Assembly (NCBI RefSeq): GCF_963666665.1
Contig: NZ_OY762999.1
Coordinates: 3,320,001 to 3,384,000, forward strand
DNA from: Maridesulfovibrio sp.
GTDB taxonomy: Bacteria; Desulfobacterota; Desulfovibrionia; Desulfovibrionales; Desulfovibrionaceae
DNA: 64,000 nt
Reading direction: 5' to 3'
Both the position numbers and the translations under genes were made by a program. How positions within the stretch are numbered: position 1 is the first letter of the stretch; every line of letters begins with the position of its first letter. The notes below the pieces were generated by a model. That model worked only from the letters and a program-made list of their open reading frames with translations. It had not been told where the DNA came from and ran no database searches. Of the stretch, positions 7,452-15,358 are shown one piece after another.

Positions 7452-9044
7452 CTAGAATCTCAGTCGGGGATCACGCGGCCAGTAACCGTTGTAATCGTAA
7501 CAGAGATAGACTGTGAATTTTCTGGACGGTTTCCCACGGAAAGTAGTCTGAATATGGATTGGCGAACTTACCCGCTTAAACATCTTTTTCATCTCTTCAT
7601 TGGTATTGCTATTGAATTTTTTAATCACATATACGCAATCCCAACCGATCTTATCCAGAGGACCGGGCCAAAGATCATACTGATTCATACGCCGATCGAT
7701 CCATGCGCAATAAGTACGGGGCTGCCCCGGCACATAAAAAGCCAAAGCCGCTGTCATGTCGTACTCATCACTCATGACAAAAACTTTGGAGGAGTCCTTG
7801 AACTGAGTTTTTTCCAACTCCACCACCTGCTGACCGAGGTCAGTCCAACCTTTAAGACGGTGGGTGGGGTTAAGATGGTCCGGCAAAGGAACAAGATTCT
7901 GGAAATGAAGCACCACGAAAATCACGATGCTCAAAGACATCCATAAAGAGCGAAAACGGCCTCTGCGACCCCAGAAACTTTCAAAAGCAAAACCGGCAAT
8001 CATCACTCCGCTGACATATGATATGACAGCCCAGTTGCCGAGTACCTTGGCATGGAAACTCCAAAGAAAAAAGAAAACCCAGACAGGAAGGAAAAACACG
8101 GAAAGCAGTGCGCTCTGCCTATGGTTCAGGTTCATCAGGTTGCGTCCTTTACCTTTGAGAACAAAAGCTAAAGCAGCAAATCCGCCGATGAACATAAATA
8201 CCAGCCACCACGGGGTAGCCATACCGACCTGCTCACCAAAAAACGGCAGAAAACGATCGAAACGCAACAGGTGGGAAGCCTTGTTTCCGGAAGCACCGAC
8301 CAGATGCAGAACATGTTTGTAACCCACAAAATTATTCTGCATGTTCCAGATCAATGTAGGCAGGAACCCAAGGAAAATACCACCTGCCAGCGAGAGGGAC
8401 AGCTTCCGCCAGAATCCGCGCGGCAACCTTTCCCTGCGCATGAGCAGCAGTCCGTACATAACCGCAAGACCAGCAAAACCGAGCATGGTGTACTTAGCCA
8501 GAATTCCAATTCCAAAGAAAATACTGATCAGGAAAAAAGGTTTGGTTTGCGACTCATTGGAATCTCTTTCAAGTCCCGGAGGATGCGGAATGGAAGCCTT
8601 GTACAAAGCAAAAAGCGCGCAACTCCAGCAAAGGATAAATGGGTTGTCCGTGGTCATCAAAATTCCAAGGGCCAGATATACCGGCATGGAATTGTAAATG
8701 ATCAAGGTCCAGATCGCGGCAATAGGTCTTTGCCACATGCGAGCCACACCCCAGAAAAGCACAATCTGGGTCAGCAGAGAACCGACAACCGAGCCGAAAC
8801 GGACCCCGAATTCAGTATTGCCGAACACGGAAGTCCAGAGCCCGATAATCCAGGCGATGAGCGGACCTTTGGAATAATAGGTAAGCTGCATGTGCCGGGT
8901 CCAATCCCAATATTGAGATTCATCCTGCACAAGGTTGAGCTGCCCAGTTCCGAGAAACCAGAGGCGGGCAAAAGTACTGATAAAAATTATGGCAACAGCC
9001 CAGATTACGGGCTTACTTTTAAACGAATCATTTAACGATGACAC
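7452..9044 (-). CDS. GT39/ArnT-like membrane glycosyltransferase
   Basis: 530 residues. The first periplasmic loop holds the catalytic acidic pair in NLVQDESQYWDW, followed by QLTYYSKGPLIAWIIG, as in dolichyl-phosphomannose-type PMT and ArnT enzymes. Around ten hydrophobic segments follow, and a soluble C-terminal domain starts near residue 390. Such enzymes move a sugar from a polyprenyl phosphate carrier to lipid A, protein or polysaccharide at the outer face of the inner membrane. The start is GTG at 9044 with an excellent AAGGAGGT site. The substrate cannot be read from the sequence. Confidence 0.88.
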   Translation of the reverse strand: MSSLNDSFKSKPVIWAVAIIFISTFARLWFLGTGQLNLVQDESQYWDWTRHMQLTYYSKGPLIAWIIGLWTSVFGNTEFGVRFGSVVGSLLTQIVLFWGVARMWQRPIAAIWTLIIYNSMPVYLALGILMTTDNPFILCWSCALFALYKASIPHPPGLERDSNESQTKPFFLISIFFGIGILAKYTMLGFAGLAVMYGLLLMRRERLPRGFWRKLSLSLAGGIFLGFLPTLIWNMQNNFVGYKHVLHLVGASGNKASHLLRFDRFLPFFGEQVGMATPWWLVFMFIGGFAALAFVLKGKGRNLMNLNHRQSALLSVFFLPVWVFFFLWSFHAKVLGNWAVISYVSGVMIAGFAFESFWGRRGRFRSLWMSLSIVIFVVLHFQNLVPLPDHLNPTHRLKGWTDLGQQVVELEKTQFKDSSKVFVMSDEYDMTAALAFYVPGQPRTYCAWIDRRMNQYDLWPGPLDKIGWDCVYVIKKFNSNTNEEMKKMFKRVSSPIHIQTTFRGKPSRKFTVYLCYDYNGYWPRDPRLRF

Positions 9045-9122
9045 TTAATGTGACCTCCTTGCGAGGAAACTTCTTATCCGAGGCTGCATAAGAAAACAAC
9101 AGCCCGTTTTACGGCAGATAAT

Positions 9123-9152
9123 ACCAAAAACAAAGCCCCCGTTAGCAGGGGG
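9123..9152 (-). terminator. Terminator after fliN
   Basis: Minus-strand GCCCCC-loop-GGGGGC followed by TTTGTTTTT. It closes the long minus-strand cluster that ends with fliN. Confidence 0.85.
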
Positions 9153-9196
9153 CGGAGCATTCAAAAAAACTTTTCCCGGATTGCGTCTGGCCCCGG

Positions 9197-9466
9197 TTAC
9201 AGTCCCAGCTTCTTGATCCTGTCCTCGGGCTTGATGATCTCGGTAACCCTGAATCCGAAATTCTCATTGATTACAACAAGCTCACCACGTGCAACCAAGC
9301 GGCCTTCAACGTACATATCCAGCGGTTCCCCGGCCAGTTTATGTAACTCGATAACCGTACCCTGACCGAACTGGATAATCTCGTTGACCAAAAGCTTGGT
9401 CCGCCCCATTTCAACTTTAACTTCAAGGGGAATGTCCAGAATGCGTTTCAGACTTTGCTCAGCCAT
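9197..9466 (-). CDS. fliN: FliN-type flagellar switch protein (SpoA domain only)
   Basis: 89 residues, essentially a single SpoA domain: ILDIPLEVKVEMGRTKL, GTVIELHKLAGEPLDMYV, and VARGELVVINENFGFRVTEI. FliN forms the lower C-ring of the flagellar switch and binds CheY or FliH. It is shorter than many FliN proteins because there is no N-terminal extension. It lies 99 bases downstream of the Rad50-like C half on the same strand, with its own GGAG ribosome site, far from any other flagellar cluster in the window. Confidence 0.9.
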   Translation of the reverse strand: MAEQSLKRILDIPLEVKVEMGRTKLLVNEIIQFGQGTVIELHKLAGEPLDMYVEGRLVARGELVVINENFGFRVTEIIKPEDRIKKLGL

Positions 9467-9565
9467 TTTATATAAACTCCGCTAAAAAACTTGATTAACT
9501 GAAGGCAGGATACAGCAAAAATCTGCAAACAACCAGCAAAAGACCAGCTCTTTAATTTCAGCCCC

Positions 9566-10216
9566 TTACTTAACCCTTTCCACAGACGGCCCACCCTCTT
9601 TCTGTGGTTGCAAAGCCAGAATTGCATCCGCACTTTCGGAAAACAAATCCAAAGGATGATGGCTGATAACAAGGACCTGAAAGCCCAGCCGCTCTGCAAT
9701 GGTCCTAATCAATTCCATGAATCCGGGCACAAGGTCAGGACGCAACCAGCAATCCTGCTCATCAAGCACCAGAAACGGCCTGTGCGCTTCGGGATTAAGC
9801 CGCGACAGAGCAATAAGCCGCAGACCCACAGATAAAATATTGCAAACCGAGCCGCCCTGCCCGACCATGATATCTTCTTCGCCGCCCTGATTTAAAATCT
9901 GGAAATCAACCTGCAGCTTTTTATCACGGATAGAGGCAACGGCCTTAACTTCACGATCCTGACCAAGAATTTCACGAATAGCATGAGTCAGGTTGGTTTC
10001 AAGCTCACTCAAAAGTTCCCCGAACAAAGCGGTGGAAAGCTCTTCCAGCCGATCAGCCGCACCCGGAGCAAGTTCCAGAAATTCATCAATCTTGCGGCCC
10101 TCTTCGCGCAAAAACACCCAATCGTCCAAGCGAGAACTTGCCTTAGCACTTAAGCGATCTGCTCTGCGTTCTAAGGAGTCCAAAGTTGGAATAATTTCAT
10201 TCGCACTATCTTTCAT
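9566..10216 (-). CDS. Rad50/SbcC-like ATPase, separate C-terminal half
   Basis: 216 residues. It contains the C-terminal elements of an SMC/Rad50 ATPase but no Walker A: a signature-like VGQGGSVCNILSVGLRL (118-134), Walker B FLVLDEQD (148-155) and a switch histidine in VISHHP (184-188). The N-terminal 85 residues are helical and could form the base of the coiled-coil arm. In canonical SbcC/Rad50 these motifs sit in the same chain as Walker A; here Walker A is in the gene at 11512-12852. The usual DEPT after Walker B is DEQD. The gene begins directly after an intergenic repeat and has no clear Shine-Dalgarno. Confidence 0.82.
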   Translation of the reverse strand: MKDSANEIIPTLDSLERRADRLSAKASSRLDDWVFLREEGRKIDEFLELAPGAADRLEELSTALFGELLSELETNLTHAIREILGQDREVKAVASIRDKKLQVDFQILNQGGEEDIMVGQGGSVCNILSVGLRLIALSRLNPEAHRPFLVLDEQDCWLRPDLVPGFMELIRTIAERLGFQVLVISHHPLDLFSESADAILALQPQKEGGPSVERVK

Positions 10217-10266
10217 AGTAAGAACTAACCAAAACTATTAAAAGGATTTAGGCCACCGGAGGCATT
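10217..10266 (+). repeat. Intergenic repeat, copy 1 (shortened)
   Basis: Shares AAGAAC-AACCAAAACTA-TAAAAG at one end and TTAGGCCACCGGAGGCAT at the other with copy 3 at 13727, but lacks the central palindrome. It fills the whole spacer between the coiled-coil gene and the C-half ATPase gene and ends at the latter's start codon. Confidence 0.7.
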
Positions 10267-10582
10267 AATTATTGCCTTCCAAATTATCCAGGCCTTCTTT
10301 AATTGACATGATATGAGCTCGATACTCTGTAACCAAACGTGCGTTTTCCGCTTTTTTCTCTTCCAAAAGCTTACTCAACTCCTGCGGATCGCTGGTGCCG
10401 TACTGTGCCTTAGCTTCTTCTTCCAGCGCGGCAAGCTGGCTGGTAGTACTGGCAAGCTCCTGCTCAGTTCTAATTTTCTTATCATGCAACCATTTATGCT
10501 GATCTTTGAGCAGATTAAGTTCCTGCTCAAGGCCATTTACCGACTGATTTGCGCCATTATTCATTCCATTACCCATTGCCAT
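10265..10582 (-). CDS. Small coiled-coil protein of the split Rad50 cluster
   Basis: 105 residues. After a glycine/asparagine-rich start (MAMGNGMNNGANQS), almost the whole chain is a coiled coil: LEQELNLLKDQHKWLHDKK, then ELASTTSQLAALEEEAKA, a GTSDPQEL break, and LSKLLEEKKAENARLV. It overlaps the end of the nuclease gene by 14 bases and has a GGAGG site, so it is translationally coupled. It could supply part of the missing return arm of the split ATPase; that is inference. I know no named family for it. Confidence 0.72.
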   Translation of the reverse strand: MAMGNGMNNGANQSVNGLEQELNLLKDQHKWLHDKKIRTEQELASTTSQLAALEEEAKAQYGTSDPQELSKLLEEKKAENARLVTEYRAHIMSIKEGLDNLEGNN

Positions 10583-11522
10583 CGGTAACCTCCGTATACA
10601 ATTCCCAGATGAGTGTACTTTCCGGCTCTTCCGGGTCGATATTATCTGTTAAAAACTGCTTAAGTCCTTCGCCTTCATGGGTTCGTTTCCATGCAAGACG
10701 CTCAAGGCCCTGTAAAAATTTTGATTCGGCTGCTGCGGCATCTTCGGATTCGGGCAGGAAATCCTGATTAGGGAATACTTCGTAAAAGTCACGATGTGGA
10801 ATTTCCCATTTATCAAGATCATCACAATCCGGAGTCCAGATTCCTGCCTGCGGCTTGCGCTCAAGAGCCAGTCTGGAAAATACCAATCTACTAATATTTC
10901 CCGGATTAGCCCAAGTGGTCATTCCGGTGGTGATGGATTCACGCGGGCGGTGAATATGCCCGTTTATAATCCAATCTATCCCCGTTTTTTCCTTAATTAC
11001 GTGCTGCTTTTTCTCACACTCGGGAAAAGAAATATTATGGTGAGTCACCCAGACAACCTTAATATACTTATCGTCTTCGCGATCAAATTCCTTGGGAATT
11101 GGCGTAGAATCGGGAGATGCCCCAATCAACACCAGCCCCTGCGGAGTCTCAAGTTCAAAAGCCGGACCCTGTTCGCTGATCAGGTTGATAACTCCGGCAG
11201 CATCAAGCACGGCCATAGAAACATCCGGCGTGAAGCGAGCCTGATATTTATCATGGTTCCCCACCAGCACAAACGGCCTATACTTACCAAACAGCCCAAT
11301 CATATCCACCAGCAAGGAATTGCCGTTATCGCGCGGCCAGTGAAAAAGATCACCTAAGATTAGCGGGATCATGTCCAATTCAGCTGCCCGCTCGAAACAG
11401 GCCTCCAGCTTAGCCAGTACGTCCGCAGCAAAATCTCCCAGCCGCTGGCCCGGAGGAGTGGAGGCTATATGAGGGTCCCCGATAAGGAAAAGCCCGTTAG
11501 CTTTTACTTGCTCAAGACTCAT
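10569..11522 (-). CDS. Mre11/SbcD-like metallophosphoesterase (nuclease)
   Basis: 317 residues. Calcineurin-like phosphoesterase motifs are complete: GDPHI (D16, H18), GDLFHW (D58), GNHDK (N89, H90, D91), VTHH (H161/H162) and NGHIHRP (H189, H191). Mre11 and SbcD are Mn-dependent nucleases that work with Rad50/SbcC at DNA ends and hairpins. The C-terminal 80 residues are acidic and could contact the ATPase. It starts 11 bases inside the end of the N-half ATPase gene with a GGGGAGGG site, so the two are coupled. Confidence 0.88.
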   Translation of the reverse strand: MSLEQVKANGLFLIGDPHIASTPPGQRLGDFAADVLAKLEACFERAAELDMIPLILGDLFHWPRDNGNSLLVDMIGLFGKYRPFVLVGNHDKYQARFTPDVSMAVLDAAGVINLISEQGPAFELETPQGLVLIGASPDSTPIPKEFDREDDKYIKVVWVTHHNISFPECEKKQHVIKEKTGIDWIINGHIHRPRESITTGMTTWANPGNISRLVFSRLALERKPQAGIWTPDCDDLDKWEIPHRDFYEVFPNQDFLPESEDAAAAESKFLQGLERLAWKRTHEGEGLKQFLTDNIDPEEPESTLIWELYTEVTDGNG

Positions 11523-12852
11523 GGAGTCCCTCCCCGATCAACTTTTTAGCATCAAGATCACCGCCGCAGAGCGGGCAATTCCCGATTTCAGCCAGACGGA
11601 GCTCAATTTTACGGTTGAGGTCAGCTTCGGACTTTTCGAGCTCGATCAAACGGTACTGCGCATCAGCATGCGCTGTGCGCAAAGAGGAAAGATTGTTCAT
11701 CATCTGCATAAGACCGGAAAAATCATGAAGTTCCGGCGGATCATTTAACGGAGCCAAAACAGCAGCACGGCGTAAAATATTGTCCCGAACAGAAGAGTTA
11801 CGGGTCACATTGCGGATCGTTGAGGAAAGAGCGGTAACATCTTCGAGCTGCGGTGGAGATTCTAGCGGTTCCAGCACCTTACGTCGCGCCTTGTTCTTTT
11901 CTTCTGCAAAAGTAAGTTGGTTTTGCCTCGCAAGGCTAGCTTCAAGGTGCTGAACAGTAAAAAGCTCCGGCGGAGCTTGCAATCCATTAAGAGATTCAGA
12001 CCTTGCTTTCAGGTTCTGCCCATGACGACGCAAACGTTCCATGCCCGAAACTACCCGCTCCAAGGGTGTGGAAGGGAAAAGTTCCGGCACTTCCTTCAAT
12101 TCCGACAATTCTTTTTCCCGCGCGCCGAGGCTTGTTTTATAATTTTCAAGCTCGCCCTTACGCTGCAGATATTTTTCCAACGCCGGAATTTCATTATCCA
12201 GAACATCCATCTGCCCTTTCAGTTCGCGGGCGGTTTCAAGTTCCAGATTTACATCGGGCAGAGTTTGCAGTTCATCAAGCTCAGCACGGATTTCATCAAG
12301 TTTCTGTTGCTGAAAACTTTTCTCCCGCTTGGCTGCACGGACCCGATTTTTAAGTTCGGTCTGCATGGCCAGCAAATGTGACGCTTCCGAAGACGAAGCA
12401 AAAAACTGAGCAGCAACAGACGAAGGCTGGTCGAGCAGAAAAATTGGGTTACGCTGATTGCCGATGTGTACATCCAGTGATTTGCCGCCTTCCAGCGGAA
12501 CCTGATTAAGGCGCAGGATGTTCAAAATATCTTCCGGGGTATTGCGCCCGAATTTGGCATAAACTTCCCATTCCTCTTCGCCGGGACGCAGCACTTCGTA
12601 CCACGCAGTAGCTTTTTTACGAATCCACGCAACACGAACGCCGTCATCCATTTCCAATTCAACACGGGCCTTTTTTGCCCCGTGACGGATAAAATGCTTC
12701 GGCAACGGATTAGTGGCAATGCAGCGCAAGGCCTCAACAATGGAAGATTTACCACTATTGTTAGGACCGGTCAGCACGGTCATGCCCGGACCTAGCTCAA
12801 TCTCGGTTTCCGCATGGGCCAAGAAATTTTTTAATAAGATTTTTTTGATCAT
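11512..12852 (-). CDS. Rad50/SbcC-like ATPase, separate N-terminal half with C-terminal zinc hook
   Basis: 446 residues. The N-terminal ATPase lobe has MIKKILLKNFLAHAETEIEL and Walker A GPNNSGKSS (29-37), with FLLDQPSS near 138-145. A helical arm follows from about 165. Residues 252-407 are four exact 39-residue repeats, each opening with a P-P-E-L-type motif (VPEL, APPEL, SPPQL, DPPEL). The zinc hook CPLCGG lies at 426-431, only 15 residues from the end, so the ascending arm, signature and Walker B are absent from this chain and are found in the gene at 9566-10216. The start ATG follows AAGG inside an intergenic repeat. Confidence 0.85.
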   Translation of the reverse strand: MIKKILLKNFLAHAETEIELGPGMTVLTGPNNSGKSSIVEALRCIATNPLPKHFIRHGAKKARVELEMDDGVRVAWIRKKATAWYEVLRPGEEEWEVYAKFGRNTPEDILNILRLNQVPLEGGKSLDVHIGNQRNPIFLLDQPSSVAAQFFASSSEASHLLAMQTELKNRVRAAKREKSFQQQKLDEIRAELDELQTLPDVNLELETARELKGQMDVLDNEIPALEKYLQRKGELENYKTSLGAREKELSELKEVPELFPSTPLERVVSGMERLRRHGQNLKARSESLNGLQAPPELFTVQHLEASLARQNQLTFAEEKNKARRKVLEPLESPPQLEDVTALSSTIRNVTRNSSVRDNILRRAAVLAPLNDPPELHDFSGLMQMMNNLSSLRTAHADAQYRLIELEKSEADLNRKIELRLAEIGNCPLCGGDLDAKKLIGEGLHES

Positions 12853-12945
12853 TTATGCCTTCGGCGACCAGAGGGGGAAAACTTTTGCAAAAGTTTTCCC
12901 CCTCTGGACTCCACCTTTAAAAATCTTTTAATAGGCTTCGCTCTG
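12853..12945 (-). repeat. Intergenic repeat, copy 2 (inverted), with 40-bp perfect palindrome
   Basis: Related to the copies at 10217 and 13727 but in the opposite orientation (ATGCCTTCGGCGACC at its left end and a TTTTAATAG stretch near its right). Its centre, 12868-12907, is a perfect palindrome: the arm CCAGAGGGGGAAAACTTTTG is followed with no loop by its exact reverse complement. It lies 16 bases upstream of the N-half ATPase start codon. Confidence 0.8.
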
Positions 12946-13000
12946 TTAACTAAGAGCAGCCTTTGAAATTTGTTCTGCTAATTCTTTACCTATGGATGAC

Positions 13001-13726
13001 CTACTTTGCAATGAATGGGCAGTATTCAATTGAAGATGGAGTTAAGGAATTATCTTTTTCAAATAAAATCACAGGCGACTCCAGAATCAGCCCCGGTTTA
13101 CCGCCCTTAACAGCTTCAAGCATCACTACTTTTGATGGGGAATCTATACGCCCGTGGATAAATTTCATGCGCTTAGGTTCCAACTTGTGACGGGTGAAGG
13201 ACTCCACCAACTCGGTCAGCCGTTCTGCGAGAAATACAAAGCAGACCCGCCCCCGATTACGGACCATACGTGAAGCCGTTGCAGCAAATGCATCAAGATC
13301 GCAATCAACCTCGAATCGGGCCTTGTTGCGATCTTCATCCGGGCAGGATTTGCCCCTGCCCTCGCTACGGTAAGGAGGATTGGAAACCACCAGATCGTAA
13401 CTCCCGGCTGGCGCAAAATCCGTTGTGCAGACATTGCCCTGCTCAATGCCTATTTCATCAGCAAAGCCCAGACGCTGCACATTCTCCTCAGCAGCCGCAA
13501 CCATTTCCGGATTAATTTCCAGCCCGGTAACAGTCAGCCCTTTATCCGGATGCCGCAGCATGATGCCCAGCGGAATCACCCCGCTGCCTGTTCCAAGATC
13601 AAGCACACGCGCCCGACTAGGAACAGACACAAAGCTGCTTATCAATAAAGAATCAGTGGAAAATCTAAAACCCGTTTCAGGTTGAACTAACCCACGAGGA
13701 AAATATTCTCTGGAAATTTCAGGCAT
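13001..13726 (-). CDS. TrmN6/YfiC-like N6-adenine methyltransferase
   Basis: 241 residues. The SAM site reads VLDLGTGSGVIPL and VTGLEINPEM; the catalytic VVSNPPYRSEG carries the NPPY motif of amino-group adenine methylation. The N-terminus QPETGFRFSTDSLLIS matches the YfiC family, which methylates A37 of tRNA-Val. The gene starts immediately at the end of intergenic repeat copy 3, without a clear ribosome site, as does the C-half ATPase gene. The tRNA target is inferred from family. Confidence 0.82.
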   Translation of the reverse strand: MPEISREYFPRGLVQPETGFRFSTDSLLISSFVSVPSRARVLDLGTGSGVIPLGIMLRHPDKGLTVTGLEINPEMVAAAEENVQRLGFADEIGIEQGNVCTTDFAPAGSYDLVVSNPPYRSEGRGKSCPDEDRNKARFEVDCDLDAFAATASRMVRNRGRVCFVFLAERLTELVESFTRHKLEPKRMKFIHGRIDSPSKVVMLEAVKGGKPGLILESPVILFEKDNSLTPSSIEYCPFIAK

Positions 13727-13806
13727 AAGAACAAACCAAAACTAATAAAAGTTTTTGGGATTCTTAAACCCTTTTGCAAAAGGGTTTAAGCCGCCGGAGG
13801 CATAAC
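13727..13806 (+). repeat. Intergenic repeat, copy 3, with 28-bp perfect palindrome
   Basis: Ends: AAGAACAAACCAAAACTAAT on the left and GCCGCCGGAGGCAT on the right. The centre, 13763-13790, is a perfect palindrome with arm CTTAAACCCTTTTG. It occupies nearly the whole spacer between murJ and the methyltransferase gene. Confidence 0.8.
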
Positions 13807-13831
13807 CAACTCATAACAATCGCGAAACGCA

Positions 13832-15352
13832 TCAAATCCTTCTTCTTAATGCTCCAATCAGCATCCGGGCATCATCTGACTTGAGCAGCAGCGAACCGAA
13901 TCCATACACTGCCATCCAAACCGGGATAAGTGCGAACCAGAAAACATCATAACCGGCACTGTACCACGCCCCTGCTCCTATCAATGCACTGAGCAGCACG
14001 CTCTTTGCCACACTTGCAAACGGTACCGGAATAAGCCCAGTCCTGCGCCCCATAAGAATTGAAAGCAGCAGACAGTTGAGCATGGAGGAAAGCGAAACCG
14101 CCAAGGCCAGCCCCACATGGGCGATATGCTGCATGAGCAGATAACCTGCGCCGACGTTAACCAGCAAACAAAGGATAGCAACCTTGACCGGAGTCCGGGT
14201 ATCTTCCTGTGCATAAAATGCTGAAACCAACGGGCGGGACATGGCAATGAACGGCAAACCTATTCCGTAAGCCATTAGCGCCTGAGAAGTCGCTGTCACC
14301 GCCTGTGCATCAAAAGCCCCACGTTGAAAAAGCAAACCGATAAGCGGCTCGGCAAGGGAAACCAATCCAGCCATAGCAGGCAGGGAAATGAACAGGATCA
14401 AACCGACACTCTGCTTGAGAGTCTTGGCGAAATCATCGTGCTGGCCTTCCACATACAGCTTTGCCAGACTAGGCAGAGCCGCTGTACCTACAGCGATACC
14501 GAAAACACCCAGCGGAAACTGCACAAGTCGGTCAGCATAATAAAGGTAGGACACCGATCCCACAGGCAGAAACGAAGCCAGCAAAGTCCCCAGAACAACA
14601 TTGATCTGATAGACCGCCGCTCCAAGCACTGTGGGCAGCATAAGTTTACCCATACGTTTAACGCCGGGATTATCAAGCTCGGCCTTACCGCGCCAGTGCA
14701 GCCCGATACGTTTAAGATAGGGCTGTTGCAGCATCCATTGCAACACGCCACCGATAAGCACACCCCAAGCCATAAACAGAGCCACGCTGTTTCCGGTAAA
14801 ATAACCGATCAACGCCGCTCCGATTAGGGCTATATTGAGCATGCACGGGGCCAGTGCCGGAGCCAGAAAATGGCCCAGACTATTCAGGATGCCCATGCAG
14901 AGCGCAACACCGCAAATAAAAATCACATAAGGGAAACAGATTCTTACCAAATCAACTGTAAGAGACATCAACTCTGGATTTCCGATAAATCCGGGAGCAA
15001 TGAGCAGCACAATGTATTTAGCTCCGACAATTGCCAGTACGGTAAGTGCGCCAAGAATAAGCAGCAGCCAAAGCATGGATGATCTTGCCATTTCAAAGGC
15101 TGCGCCATCTCCCTGCTCCTTACGCACCCGGCTGAAAACCGGAACAAAAGCCATGGTCAGGGAACCTTCCCCGAACAGCCTGCGCAACAGGTTGGGAATA
15201 CGAAAGGCAACAAAAAATGCATCTGCAGGCAGGCCAGCGCCCAACGCGAATGCAACAATAAGGTCCCTGACAAAGCCAAGGACCCTTGAAAGCAAAGTCG
15301 CCCCGGCTACTACCGAGGCGTTGCGGACTATTTTACTAGATTCAGCGGTCAT
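13832..15352 (-). CDS. murJ: MurJ lipid II flippase
   Basis: 506 residues, polytopic membrane protein of the MATE/MurJ fold with about 14 hydrophobic segments. The N-terminal signature is clear: ASVVAGATLLSRVLGFVRDL followed by ADAFFVAFRIPNLLRRLFGEG and LTMAFVPVFSRV. MurJ flips lipid-linked peptidoglycan precursor across the inner membrane and is normally essential. The gene begins 7 bases after the end of mutM with an AGGGGG site, so the two form an operon. Confidence 0.95.
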   Translation of the reverse strand: MTAESSKIVRNASVVAGATLLSRVLGFVRDLIVAFALGAGLPADAFFVAFRIPNLLRRLFGEGSLTMAFVPVFSRVRKEQGDGAAFEMARSSMLWLLLILGALTVLAIVGAKYIVLLIAPGFIGNPELMSLTVDLVRICFPYVIFICGVALCMGILNSLGHFLAPALAPCMLNIALIGAALIGYFTGNSVALFMAWGVLIGGVLQWMLQQPYLKRIGLHWRGKAELDNPGVKRMGKLMLPTVLGAAVYQINVVLGTLLASFLPVGSVSYLYYADRLVQFPLGVFGIAVGTAALPSLAKLYVEGQHDDFAKTLKQSVGLILFISLPAMAGLVSLAEPLIGLLFQRGAFDAQAVTATSQALMAYGIGLPFIAMSRPLVSAFYAQEDTRTPVKVAILCLLVNVGAGYLLMQHIAHVGLALAVSLSSMLNCLLLSILMGRRTGLIPVPFASVAKSVLLSALIGAGAWYSAGYDVFWFALIPVWMAVYGFGSLLLKSDDARMLIGALRRRI

Positions 15353-15358
15353 CGCCCC

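Noticed and set aside
9566..12852. The two Rad50-like halves as one gene broken by a mutation
   Set aside because: Complete nuclease and coiled-coil genes with their own ribosome sites lie between them, so no frameshift or nonsense change can explain the split.
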